DNA of 23,925 nt from Conidiobolus incongruus B7586 (GCA_000697335.1 JNEM01006163.1:1-23925), one strand, 5' to 3'; shown: positions 9,684 through 20,122, counted from the first letter of the stretch. Notes: generated by a model from the sequence alone, not told the origin. Translations and numbers: made by a program.

Positions 9684-9690
9684 AAAAAAA
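9684..9690 (-). terminator. Pol III terminator of tRNA-Val
   Basis: A run of seven T on the minus strand, starting 2 nt past the tRNA 3' end. Confidence 0.75.
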
Positions 9691-9691
9691 T

Positions 9692-9764
9692 GATCTCGCT
9701 CAGATTCGAACTGAGGACCGTCTGTGTGTTAGACAGACGTGATAACCAACTACACCACGAGATC
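9692..9764 (-). tRNA. tRNA-Val(AAC)
   Basis: A complete 73-nt cloverleaf: acceptor GATCTCG/CGAGATC, anticodon stem TCTGT/ACAGA around loop CTAACAC (anticodon AAC, A34 likely inosine), T arm CTCAG-TTCGAAT-CTGAG. The D arm (GTGTAGTTGGTTATCAC) is the usual eukaryotic valine form. A- and B-boxes are intact. No intron. Confidence 0.96.
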
Positions 9765-9780
9765 CTATTGGCTCTATCAC

Positions 9781-10339
9781 GGTTATTAGCTCTTGGAGCG
9801 TCATTGAGGACACTGACACAGGCATTGTGTAGGCCAGCTTGTGAAGTATGGCATTTACCAGCTGGTGTAGACTACTGAGGATCAGTTCCCTGGCTATTTG
9901 GCCATGATCACCTGTAAAAGGGGTGTTGTAAAGAGTGACTACACCAGTAGCAATAGTAATGGTGTTAGAATCCAACATGCTAAAAAGATAGAATCACAAA
10001 ATATCAATAAGAACAAATGTAGAATTAATAATAGAAGATGACTTAAGTGGACTATAGGCAGCTGCTTGAGTATACTAGAGTTAAGGTTTTGGAAGTAGGC
10101 AAAAGGTTTATTTGTATAAAAAAGAAGAAAAGTAAAGAAGAGAGGTAAAGGAGAGAGATCAAAGAGGAGGAACCAAGTTCTTTTTATAATTAAGTGAAAT
10201 ATATAGGCATAAGTATGCAACAACTGAGTAACAGTGAGGTCACTCAGACATAGACTGGTAGAATATTGATAAGGCCTAATTTGTTTAATCAGGAACTTGG
10301 TAGTGAATTTAAGTGAGAAAAGACATCAATCAGGTAGCA
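9781..10339 (-). mobile_element. Solo LTR of the same tRNA-targeting family, copy 2
   Basis: A 559-bp fossil, about 89% identical to copy 1 over the first 200 bp and collinear to the far end apart from indels in the purine-rich middle. It again starts 16 nt upstream of the tRNA 5' end, here tRNA-Val, in the same orientation relative to the tRNA. The flanking 5-mers (ATCAC at 9776-9780, ATTGC at 10340-10344) match at three positions, as expected for an old target-site duplication. The TATA-like box is conserved near 10200. Copy 2 has lost nearly all the CpG dinucleotides that copy 1 keeps, so it looks older or more heavily deaminated. No internal region is present. Confidence 0.78.
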
Positions 10340-10353
10340 ATTGCCACAGGATC

Positions 10354-10622
10354 TGTAACAGATCTGACCCTATTTCTCTTAAGGCTTATAACATTCTACC
10401 AATAAAATCATATCATATATGTATTACTCTATCTTAGCATTGGTATCATTGTATAAATACCATCTTTGGCACAATAAGCCTTATACTTGTTCTTAACATA
10501 TTTCTGTTTATTAGGGGTTTACCTACCAGTGTACAGTATAGTTTTAATTATATAAGTTATGGATTGGTAACAACTCCCAGTAGAATAGGATATCAGTGGC
10601 AATGCCATTGAGAGCTGTAACA
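10354..10622 (+). mobile_element. 269-bp solo LTR of a second retrotransposon family
   Basis: Begins TGTAACAGATC and ends GCTGTAACA, thus TG...CA with short near-palindromic termini. Flanking 5-mers GGATC (10349-10353) and GAATC (10623-10627) differ at one base and are read as a target-site duplication. Inside are a TATAAATA box at 10452-10459 and AATAAG just downstream, in the order expected for an LTR read on the plus strand. It has no similarity to the 525/559-bp LTRs and lies 14 bp beyond the end of copy 2. No internal region is seen. The family cannot be assigned from an LTR alone. Confidence 0.65.
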
Positions 10623-10627
10623 GAATC

Positions 10628-12233
10628 AATTTTAAATTTTCTTCAATTATATTATTTATGATTCAATAAATAAGACAAATTGTCTTAATATTAATCTCTC
10701 ATTATATTTAATATTAATTAAAAATTTTTAACAACTTTTTTATTTGTTATTTCTTTTTTTTAACATTCAACAAATAAATAATTTGATAATTATGTTAATT
10801 ACCAAAGATTAAGAAGATAAATCATTTTTTCAGTATTCTAAAATGCATTAATATAAAACCTTTATATAACTAATATTTTTATTATATTAATTATTTTAAT
10901 ATATATATTGCAAGTTTGACTGAGACAATTTTAAAATTAAATTTGATCACCAAATTTCATCTTACTCTTTGCAGAAAAAACTTTAATAATATGATAAATT
11001 TGAAAAATTACAACTCCTTCAATTCCAATGACCTCATTACTTTATAATAAAAAACAATTAAGTAATTTCTAATCTTCTCAATTAATATCTACACTGCATT
11101 CAAAAATTAAAAATATTGCATAACAAATCACATCAAGTAGCTTTATATTTGATAGAATTAAGATTTAATAATTAATCATCGATTCATTTCGGTTGAATGG
11201 ATATTAATATTTATATTCTTAATATTGGATTTCGGCTGTAGATTGATATCATATAAGGCCTGTATAGATAGTATCCATTTGATAGTAATTTCGGTTTTAG
11301 TTATACCAACTGGGAAAATTTCAAAGTGATATTTTAACAAAGGTAAATTTCAAATTTATATTAATCAAATCCAGCAATATTTTATATATCTAAATTACAG
11401 ATCAATAATATGCGAAGTGGCCTAAAATATTTAAAATCATCTTACATTTAAATCTTTTCTTATAATAGGTTGGTGGAATTTAAAATTGATTATACTCAAT
11501 AATTAAATGATACAAACCTTGGTCATAATAGTTCATTTTCACACCTTTAAATAATTTTTGATATATAGAAATAACCAATAAAAACATTAAATACCCTATA
11601 TGCTAAATGAACTATCAATGTTTATTAGTTTTTATTAAATTATTATTCAAATTGTGATAATTGTCACCATCAATTGTTACAATTATACGGTAATGATAAC
11701 CAATCTAACAAAAGAATGTAATCCTTTATTTAATTAGGATAAATTTTTCCAATTTTGTGATAATTTTTGATAAGTCCAATATAGATGAATATTGAATAAT
11801 GATATCATCATTAAGTTTAATAAACCTATAATAAAATAAATCTCATTATTTGATAATTGATCCAATATTAAAGACCAGTTGAATCCTCTTTCAACTCAAC
11901 ATTTTTATGAATATTAATAATCCATTTTAAAAACTTCCTTCAATTTATTAGATCAATTCTGAATATTACAATATTAATAACAGTTATGTTTAATAAATTT
12001 CTTATTTTCCAAAGTTATATTATTTCAATACTGGAATAAAATATTTATTAAATCAAACTATTTATCCCAGCGTCAAAAAAATATTCTAAATATATCACAT
12101 CTCAATTTCTAATTTTAGCCATATCTTGATAATATTTAAAAAAAATTCTTTGAATTGGATTTATAAAACTTGGAAATGAAACTCAGGAATTAATTAACTG
12201 CTTAATTCTCAAATTTCTTGAAATTTCTCGATA
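10628..12233. other. 1.6-kb AT-rich gene-free spacer
   Basis: Read on both strands without finding a credible coding frame, RNA gene or repeat family. Confidence 0.4.
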
Positions 12234-12530
12234 ATGGAACAGCTAGGAGATTTGGTCCAGAAATTATTAAAAATTTATTGACAGTGGGTTGTATAGGTTG
12301 CAATGACAAAGTCAAATGATCAAGATATTAAGGGTTATATTCAGATCCATTCATAACAATCAATAATTTATCATCTTATAATATTCAAAGTCATTTGACT
12401 TGTGAAGGTCATTAACTACCCCAACATCATTGCAAACACAAATACTGAAATAATCAAAGTAACGATGCACACAAATTTAAAATTTTATGGAACAATTTTT
12501 ATTCAAAATTTATACATTCAATGTACATAG
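12234..12530 (+). pseudogene. Possible degenerate coding fragment
   Basis: An ATG at 12234 opens MEQLGDLVQKLLKIY, after which the same frame runs 98 codons to TAG 12528-12530 with four internal stops (two TGA, one TAG, one TAA) and readable stretches such as VAMTKSNDQDIKGYIQIHS and VINYPNIIANTNTEIIKVT. No family recognised. The region also overlaps the 3' flank of the transporter gene on the other strand, so it may be chance. Confidence 0.2.
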
Positions 12531-12581
12531 GTTAATTATGAATCGGTTAGTTAATGATAATGATTAAATACTGATGCCGTT

Positions 12582-14033
12582 TTAATATGAGTTATTGAGT
12601 TTCAGTTTTTCATAAGGTTGAGGATTAGGTAAAACCGCAGTAATGAAGAATGCTATAATGGAGACGAGTGCATAAATTTGATAGAGGTATGGGACAAAGG
12701 CACTGGGGCCGCCAATATTCTTGCAGTAAATGAAAAGGAATTGTGACGCTACAAAGCCCAAGTTTCTCATGGCTCCGTAGTAGCCGTTGGGAGATGGCTC
12801 GGACGATGGTGTGATGATGGTGGGATTGAATTGGGGCATGGATGTGCCGTTGGGGCCTAATTGAACAAATGCATTGGATAGGGCCATAAGCCACACGTAA
12901 AGATGAGGAGATACATCCTTGATTTGGTGAAATGCGAACCCGAGAACACTGTACATGATAGTCATACCTGCAAAAGCGATTAATTGCAAGTACTTGCGCC
13001 CGATTCTTTCAATGAGAAGAGTGGCTACAAGGTAACCAGGAAGAATACCAATAGAGACAATGACTACACCACCAGTAATGGTAAAATTAGTGGTGGCAGG
13101 TGTGGAAGTATCAAGAAACCCGACAGGTGTGAAAATGACACCCAAATTCAAGTTATACCCCCAGTAAATGAGATTAGTAGCAAACATGGTATACATACCG
13201 CCAAGAAGAATTTTTAAGTTTTTAAATTTAGAAAAATGGGAAATGGAATCGGACCAAGTGAATGATACTGGACCTTCAGCTGGGAGAGATTCATTTAATG
13301 TGTGACTAGAGACCAATCTCTCGGTATCTGCCTTTAATTCAGGATCTTTACGTTCAGTCATTCTATAATAAAGTGTAATGGCTGTTGGAATAAATATAGC
13401 AGCTTCATAAATCCTCCAACCATAGTCCAAAAGATCTGTATTATCTTTTGGAACATATCTAAGAGCACCAGCAACTACCAAACTAAGAACCGAACCGACG
13501 ATAATAGCGAGAGTGAAAGGAACAAAAATCGCTATCATAATCAATTTTGGAGTAGCAGTAGGAGCCAATGGTGATTCTGCAATAGCTTTAAAGGGATTGT
13601 CAAGGGCAAACCCAATACCAATAGCAAAACGCCAGAATACCATAGCTGCGATGAAATCTATACCACGTCCCCTACCAGTCAACGCCAGTCCAATACTACT
13701 TGCCAACACAATTAAAAGCCCAGAATTTTTAACAGGTTGGGAGATCTTATTAGCAAACATATAACTCATCCATTGTGCTACCAAGCAACCTATAGGAGCA
13801 GCTACCTTTAGTAAAATATCATAAATATAAGGGATATTCCCATCAAAATATACCAAAGACACAAATAGTACGAAAAAAGCGAGTACAAAACTATCGTAAC
13901 AATCTATAAAATAACCCGCGCCATCGATCATATATTTCCTCAAAATTGGCCAAGTGATTTTTGTAGAATTGACTTGATGATGGCCCAAAGTCTCTTCAAT
14001 CACAACCTCTGAACTATTAGTCGTCTTGACCAT
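12582..14033 (-). CDS. Diverged Pho84-like MFS transporter, paralog 1
   Basis: A polytopic membrane protein of 483 residues, single exon, related to the phosphate:H+ symporter family (Pho84, PiPT). I start at ATG 14033-14031 (MVKTTNSSEV); a GTG three codons upstream is not a credible start. The C-terminal half carries the clearest family signature: YWGYNLNLGVIF (TM7), LPGYLVATLLIERIGRK (TM8-9 loop), LQLIAFAGM and QLGPNGTS (TM10). The N-terminal half keeps IDCYDSF in TM1 and WRFAIGIGFALDNP in TM4, but the usual DRxGRK loop after TM2 is absent. By alignment from memory, most residues that hold phosphate in PiPT are replaced, so the substrate may differ. It is about 60% identical by eye to the paralog at 18564-19982, same strand, 4.5 kb away. 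The stop is TAA. Confidence 0.88.
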   Translation of the reverse strand: MVKTTNSSEVVIEETLGHHQVNSTKITWPILRKYMIDGAGYFIDCYDSFVLAFFVLFVSLVYFDGNIPYIYDILLKVAAPIGCLVAQWMSYMFANKISQPVKNSGLLIVLASSIGLALTGRGRGIDFIAAMVFWRFAIGIGFALDNPFKAIAESPLAPTATPKLIMIAIFVPFTLAIIVGSVLSLVVAGALRYVPKDNTDLLDYGWRIYEAAIFIPTAITLYYRMTERKDPELKADTERLVSSHTLNESLPAEGPVSFTWSDSISHFSKFKNLKILLGGMYTMFATNLIYWGYNLNLGVIFTPVGFLDTSTPATTNFTITGGVVIVSIGILPGYLVATLLIERIGRKYLQLIAFAGMTIMYSVLGFAFHQIKDVSPHLYVWLMALSNAFVQLGPNGTSMPQFNPTIITPSSEPSPNGYYGAMRNLGFVASQFLFIYCKNIGGPSAFVPYLYQIYALVSIIAFFITAVLPNPQPYEKLKLNNSY

Positions 14034-14040
14034 TAGTGCC

Positions 14041-14064
14041 ACTACTACTACTACTACTACTACT
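14041..14064. repeat. (ACT)8 microsatellite in the 5' UTR of transporter 1
   Basis: Eight perfect ACT units, (AGT)8 in the mRNA sense, ending 7 nt upstream of the start codon. Length changes here would alter the leader right at the initiation site. Confidence 0.95.
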
Positions 14065-14123
14065 TTATAATCACAGAAGATTAATTAAAATTGATCAAAG
14101 GATCACGAAATCAAAGGCGCTCC

Positions 14124-14130
14124 TTTTATA
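14124..14130 (-). promoter_or_regulatory. TATA box of transporter 1
   Basis: TATAAAA on the minus strand followed by GGAGCGCC, about 91 bp upstream of the ATG, with the (AGT)n leader between. Position and sequence fit a core promoter. Confidence 0.5.
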
Positions 14131-17100
14131 CACTTCCCAAATTTCAACTTTTATCCAAAATCATGACCTGAAAAAATATTGCAAACAATTCTCACTAATG
14201 TAAGGTAAAAAAGGAGATTAAAAGAGAAATAAAGAAAAAAGTTGGGAATAGTGGATGAATATATCCTTCACAGAGACTGAATATTAATTACTAAACTTTT
14301 AATATTGATAAATTTTCAATTGCGGAATATTATATTTAAAATTTTTATCTCTTTTTAGGGGTTGGATTAAGAACCATTAATTAAAATTATCACTTGTTTC
14401 ACAATTTAATATAATTTTAGGGATTGTGAAAATGATTAGTTGATCAGTATATTAAATATATATATATATATATATAGAACTCAAACTAAGATTTAAAATA
14501 AAAGTCGAAATATAATTTTATATAATGTCTAGTATACTATAAGAATTTTTATTTATTATATAATTTTTATATTTATATATAATTAAATGATTATTTTTTT
14601 TCATCAATCTATTTTTAAAGTATAAAAATTAGAAATTTTTTTTGTGATATTTATAAATTTTTCATTTATTTTTATAATTATTATTAAAAATTTTATTATT
14701 ATTTTAAATTAATTATATTATATTATATTATGTCTCATCCAAATTTTGTAAATGTTCATGAATTATTCATAGTTATTATTTTTTGAAGATCTAGGTTTAT
14801 ATATTTGGGATATTATAGGTAAAGTAATGCCTATCCTTAAACAACAAAGAACTTTAAAGTATGATTGATTTCTGATTATCTTTTTCATTTTAATTATATC
14901 ATGTATTTATTAAAGTAATAATATTAATATTTATAATTTAAAAAAAAATATTTTTTTTATAAATTAGATATAATTTTTGAATTATAGTTAAAATAGAATA
15001 ATTCACTATGAATATTATTTTAATTAATTTTATATTAATTCAAGGATTTATTAATCAATAGGGGTATCTCACTTAAAATCACTCATATCAAAAAAATATG
15101 ATAGAATTTTTCATTTTACAGTTTGATTGGGTAATTATCTCCAGGGCGGTTAATTATTTTCTCAAGTTTGGGTAATACTGTGTGGATCTTGGGTAATTGA
15201 TATTTAAATTGATTTGAATTGATGTATGCATGCTATTATAATTTAATAATCTGTCTATTGCCCAATACTAATAATTATTGAGAAAAAATCTAAATATGAT
15301 CACTTTCCTTAAATTTACAGTATACTGCTTCACGACAAAGATTCATAAACTGTTCCTAAATTAATTTACTCAATCTTAATAATCAAGCCCCCCAAAAACT
15401 GTTGATAAAATTTCCAAAATGGTGACTTGTGTTATAATCACGCGGGAATATAGTGATTGATTTGGGAAAATACATTTAGTCATGAGGCTTGATAAGTTAT
15501 TTTTAGTGGATAAATAGATATTTATATAAAAAAATTTTATTATTATGTAATCAACTTGTCAAATTTATCAATTTAAAAATCTATTAAATAAAATTTTATT
15601 AATTTTTTAATTCATATATTAAAAAGTTGTATATAAATTAAAAGTTTGTTTAAATTTAATTATATAATATTTTAATTTATTTAAATTAATTATTATAAGT
15701 TCTTAATTTTTTTTAAAAAATTTTATTTTTTGAGTTTATGTATGAAAAAAATAATAGATAAATTATTAAGTAAAATAAATGACATAAAATATTAATATAA
15801 GTTAATAACACTAAATTTCAAAATATTTTATTTTCATTATTTTATAATATCAATAGATATATATTTGTTATTAGAACTCTTTAATAATAAAAAAATTCTA
15901 GTATATCTTCAACGATATTATCAATTCAATGTATGTTGTAAATTTAGTTAATAAAAGATGTAATTAGTTTGGTGTTTTAAATATTATCAATGATAAAAGA
16001 TCAATTCACCTATAAAACTCTATGATCTAATTTAATATATAAATATATATATATTATATTCCAATTTATTTTGATCATAAAAAGGTTAACATTTATTAAA
16101 AAATTCAACTAAAAATAAAATTTATTCATAATTCCAATTGAATATTTAAATCAAACACAATTATATAAATTAATATTAAAAAGTTATTATTTATATATTA
16201 ATATTGATTAAAGAGAAAATATGATATAATAAGATATAAATATTCTATTTTATTTATTATAAATTAATAATTAAAATTTTCCAAATTAACTTGAATCTAA
16301 TAAATTTTAATTTAATATAAAATTTATAAACCAACTTATTAATCAATATTTATCAAATTAAATCTATATCCAAATCTTAATTAAACAATTATATAATTAA
16401 AACTAGTTCAAATTTTGGATAATTATTTATAATATTATAAAATCAACATAATTTATATAATTTACTAATTTATATCTTTAAAATTATAATATTTTCAATA
16501 TTATATTATGAATTATAATAGAATGATTATAAAAGTATTATACTTATTCTAAATAACTGACTATAAATATTTTTATCTTATTTTAAATGAAAACTTTATA
16601 TTCATTAATTTATATATTTTAATAGTTTTAATTTATATTATACAAATAGTAAAAATTTTATTTATTTGATTATATTGTAACTATATATAGAATTGATTCC
16701 TCACTGATTATAATCATAATCTTGAATAATTTAGGTAGGATTCATACTGATATCAATTTCAAATTTTTAGTTCCATAATCTAATGTGAAAACATAGTGCT
16801 TATATTTTACAAAAGTGTCTAATATTGAATGAATATAGTACTATAGATTTAAATATTAACCTTTCATTATCAATTTATTGATTTTATATACTTTACATGA
16901 GCTTGATCTAAAATTTTTATAACTTAATCTGTTAAAAAGTTTCAATATTTAAAATAATAATTAGGTTTAATTAAGCTATCAAAGTATATGGCTATTATTT
17001 TTAACCTCAGAAAAATAATGGAGAATTGAATTATAAGTATTAAAACTGACATTCAATTAATAATAAAAGTTAAATTATAATCACATCACTTATTTAATAA

Positions 17101-17292
17101 TCAACTCTAGTTAAATAACTTTTTTCAATATACTAAAATATATTTAATAATCTTGAATCAATAACTCATATTTTGAACTTTATTAATTTCCAGTATAATA
17201 AGATATATAAATCAATTGAATAAATGATTTGAGATACAATATTAAGCTAATTTAGTAATGTTGTTATTACAATGAAATTAATAAAAGCTTTA
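14131..17292. other. 3.2-kb AT-rich spacer between the transporter paralogs
   Basis: It contains transporter 1's distal promoter and an (AT)n tract. I see no coding frame, RNA gene or copy of the LTRs. Composition from about 15.5 to 17.2 kb is almost entirely A/T. Confidence 0.4.
14456..14476. repeat. (AT)n microsatellite
   Basis: 21 bp of alternating A and T. Confidence 0.95.
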
Positions 17293-17538
17293 ATGCTTGT
17301 GAATGCAATCCTTAAGATCTTGGGAGCACCACAATAAGAGGGAGCGGAAGATGGTTAGGTTGATAGATCTACTTTCGAAAGAGATAAAATGCTTGGATTT
17401 GTAGGAAATGACATAGAATTAATAGTAGATGCTTCACCCAATGAAGAAAACCATGCTCATGGGAGAAGGGAGAGAGATGAATGTGAATTTACGAGCGATA
17501 TTTTAGCCTTAAAGTTTGGAACACCACTAGAAATATAA
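17293..17538 (+). pseudogene. Degenerate coding fragment of unknown family
   Basis: An island of higher G+C in the AT-rich spacer. The frame from ATG 17293 to TAA 17536-17538 spans 81 codons with two internal stops, TAA and TAG, both within the first 25 codons. The clean remainder includes RDKMLGFVGNDIELIVDA and ECEFTSDILALKFGTPLEI, which look like real protein. I recognise no domain. It lies between the two transporters and could be debris from the event that separated them. Confidence 0.4.
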
Positions 17539-18021
17539 TTCTTCATTATACTCTAAAAAAGATTTAAATTAAATTTGAAATCAACTGATTAAAATCATCT
17601 GAGTATTATTTCCCCTCACTAATCAATGAAAATCATTGATAATTCAAGTCAATAACTCAATGCATATGGTCTTAAATAGTATCTGTATTATTAACTATGA
17701 ATAATCTTTTCAAATTATTGTGTTTTAATTTTTATAATTTATCAGTGGAAAAAGAAATTTATTTTTAAAATTAAAATAGGAATATTTAATTATATGCAAG
17801 TTTAATGAGTTTAACCACTAACTCAATTCATTTCAAAAAATACTTTAGATTTTAAGGTTCAGTTATAAATCAAATTGTTTATTTTTCAAATTTTTAATAC
17901 TTAAATTCAATATTTTATATTTCAAATAATTTGAACATATTTGTAATATAACAATTATATACTCTCAATTATGAAAATTAATTCAATTATATATGAAGTA
18001 ACATAATAATATCACCTTGAC

Positions 18022-18060
<39 letters not shown>

Positions 18061-18563
18061 CAATAAGTTGAATAACTTATTTTAACTTATAGTTACAAAT
18101 TTCAACCAAATTTGAAATAAAAATATATTCATTAAAATAGAACATTAAAATTTCAAAAATACAGTAAAAAAAATCAAGAGGTTATAATTTAAATTATTAG
18201 TTAATAAAATTTGGTTAACTTTTCAAATTGAAAATTATAAAAAATTTATCAAGTAATTTAACTATTATTTTGAGCTTTAATTATTCAAATAATGAATAAT
18301 TAAAGAGTACTACATTATGTAATACTTTTCAATACATTATCATTGTTTGATTAAACAAGCTTACAAAGATAAAACAGTTGAATTAATTTAAAATTATTAT
18401 TTAAAAGCCTTGATATTTATATTGAGTAAATTAGTTTAATAATACGAATTAAGTCTAAAATAAAGATAAATCAAATTAATATAATTCCAAAATTTTATTT
18501 AATAGTTATATAAATATATAATTTATAGTGTGTTCTTTAGATGTACAAAATTAAAATCGAATA
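17539..18563. other. AT-rich spacer 3' of transporter 2
   Basis: No feature beyond one (AT)n tract at 18026-18058. Confidence 0.4.
18026..18058. repeat. (AT)n microsatellite
   Basis: 33 bp of alternating T and A, the longest such tract in the window. Confidence 0.95.
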
Positions 18564-19982
18564 TTAATTATTGAGTTTTTTATAAGGTTGAGGATTTGGT
18601 AAAATTAAAGTGACAATGAATGCAAGTAAGGATGTAAGTGCAAAAATTTGGTAAAGATATGGAACGAAAGCGTTCAACCCTCCAATGTTCTTACAGTAAA
18701 TAAATAGAAATTGACCTGCTATGTACCCGAGTTTGCTCATTGCAAAGTAATATCCGGTAGGAGAAGGATCGGAGGTGGGCGTGATAATCGTTGGATTGAA
18801 AGTTAGCAATGAGGTAGCATTGGGTGCTAATTGTGTGAATACATTAGATAACGACATAAGCAGGATGAAAAATATGGGCGATACTGATTTAACTTGGTTA
18901 AATGCAAATCCAAGAACACAATACATAGCAGTCATTCCAGAAAATCCAATAAGCTGCAAGTTTTTACGTCCAATTCTTTCAATGAGAAGAGTGGCAATAA
19001 GACAGCCAGGGAGGAATCCTAGAACGACAATAACGACTCCAACAGTGACTTTGAAATTAGATGCGGCTGGTGTGGAATTATCTTCGAATCCAGCGAGAGC
19101 GAAAATCGGGCCAAGATTTAAATTAATTCCCCAGAAAGGGAGGTTGATAGCAAACATTGTGTACATACCACCCAAGAGGACTATCAGATTATTAGGTTTT
19201 GAAAAATACGAAATAGAATCAAACCAAGTGATTTGAGCAAGCTCTTCTGCAGTAAGATTTTCATTCAAATCTTGGCTAAAAACTAGCATTTCTTCATCTG
19301 TTTTACGATCTTTAACTTTATGTTCAGTAATTCTATAATACAGAGTAATGGCAGTGGGTATAAATATAACACCTTCGTATATTCTCCATGCATAATCAAG
19401 AAGCTCAGTTTTATCAGCGGGAATATATCTAAATATTTCTGCTACAATCAAACTAATAACCGAACCAACTAAAACACACAGTGTAAGTGGTGTGAAAATC
19501 GCTTTCATAACCAACTTGGGGGTGGCAGTGGCTGCAAGAGGAGATCCCATAATAGCTCTGAAAGGATTGTCCATAGTCAAACCAATCCCAATAGCAATGC
19601 GCCAGAAAACAAGAGCGGCCATGAAATTGATTCCACTCCCAACTCCTGTAAGGGAAATACCAAGACTACCAGCTAGAACAATCATGAGACCAGCATTTCT
19701 GATCGGATGGGTGATTTTATGAGTAAAAGTATTGCAAAGCCAGAGGCTGATCAAATTGCCAATGGGTGCACCCGCTTTTAGCAAAATGTCAGTAATATAT
19801 GGTATATCCCCACCAAAATATACCAATGATACTAAATAATCAAAGAAAGCGACCATGAAGTTATCATAGCACTCAATAAAGAAGGTAGTGCCTTCTATCA
19901 TATATTTTCTCAATATTGGCCAAGTTATTTTATTCAAATGTTTAGTATCATTTTGATTTAAATTTAATTCAATTTCATCCAT
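18564..19982 (-). CDS. Diverged Pho84-like MFS transporter, paralog 2
   Basis: 472 residues, single exon, ATG 19982-19980 (MDEIELNLNQ) to TAA. The N-terminal tail differs from paralog 1, but both resume at KITWPILRKYMI and align to the end (ILPNPQPY), giving about 60% identity by eye. Family marks are FWGINLNLGPIF in TM7, LPGCLIATLLIERIGRK, and QLAPNATS in TM10. Like paralog 1 it lacks the DRxGRK loop and has Asn where family members have the TM7 Asp. Differences between paralogs fall at functional places: TM1 has ECYDNF rather than DCYDSF, and TM11 keeps a Lys (AMSKLG) where paralog 1 has Asn (AMRNLG). A tandem duplication with later specialisation is the simplest reading; phosphate remains only a guess as substrate. 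Confidence 0.88.
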   Translation of the reverse strand: MDEIELNLNQNDTKHLNKITWPILRKYMIEGTTFFIECYDNFMVAFFDYLVSLVYFGGDIPYITDILLKAGAPIGNLISLWLCNTFTHKITHPIRNAGLMIVLAGSLGISLTGVGSGINFMAALVFWRIAIGIGLTMDNPFRAIMGSPLAATATPKLVMKAIFTPLTLCVLVGSVISLIVAEIFRYIPADKTELLDYAWRIYEGVIFIPTAITLYYRITEHKVKDRKTDEEMLVFSQDLNENLTAEELAQITWFDSISYFSKPNNLIVLLGGMYTMFAINLPFWGINLNLGPIFALAGFEDNSTPAASNFKVTVGVVIVVLGFLPGCLIATLLIERIGRKNLQLIGFSGMTAMYCVLGFAFNQVKSVSPIFFILLMSLSNVFTQLAPNATSLLTFNPTIITPTSDPSPTGYYFAMSKLGYIAGQFLFIYCKNIGGLNAFVPYLYQIFALTSLLAFIVTLILPNPQPYKKLNN

Positions 19983-20122
19983 TAAATTATTATTTTATAT
20001 ATATTTTTCACTTATTTAATTATTTAACCAATTTTAATTTATTATCATAATCCCTCACTATATATATAATCATTTATAATGAATCAAAAGCTTGAAAAAA
20101 TAACGTGACATAAATAGGAGTT

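Noticed and set aside
9690-9978. Open frames overlapping tRNA-Val on both strands
   Set aside because: They run through the tRNA. Only the part inside the LTR has a counterpart in the other LTR copy.
10354-10370. Palindrome GATCTGT-A-ACAGATC as an operator
   Set aside because: It straddles the left end of the 269-bp LTR and is explained by the LTR terminus plus its target sequence.
12309-12402. Inverted repeat AAGTCAAATGA / TCATTTGACTT with a 72-bp loop
   Set aside because: An 11-bp match with a long AT-rich loop, no second copy and no flanking duplication; not enough for a MITE or structured RNA.
20102-20109. CACGTT (Pho4-like) site upstream of transporter 2
   Set aside because: GTCACGTT is present on the minus strand but lies between the likely TATA box and the ATG, and transporter 1 has no matching site, so a phosphate-response element is not supported.
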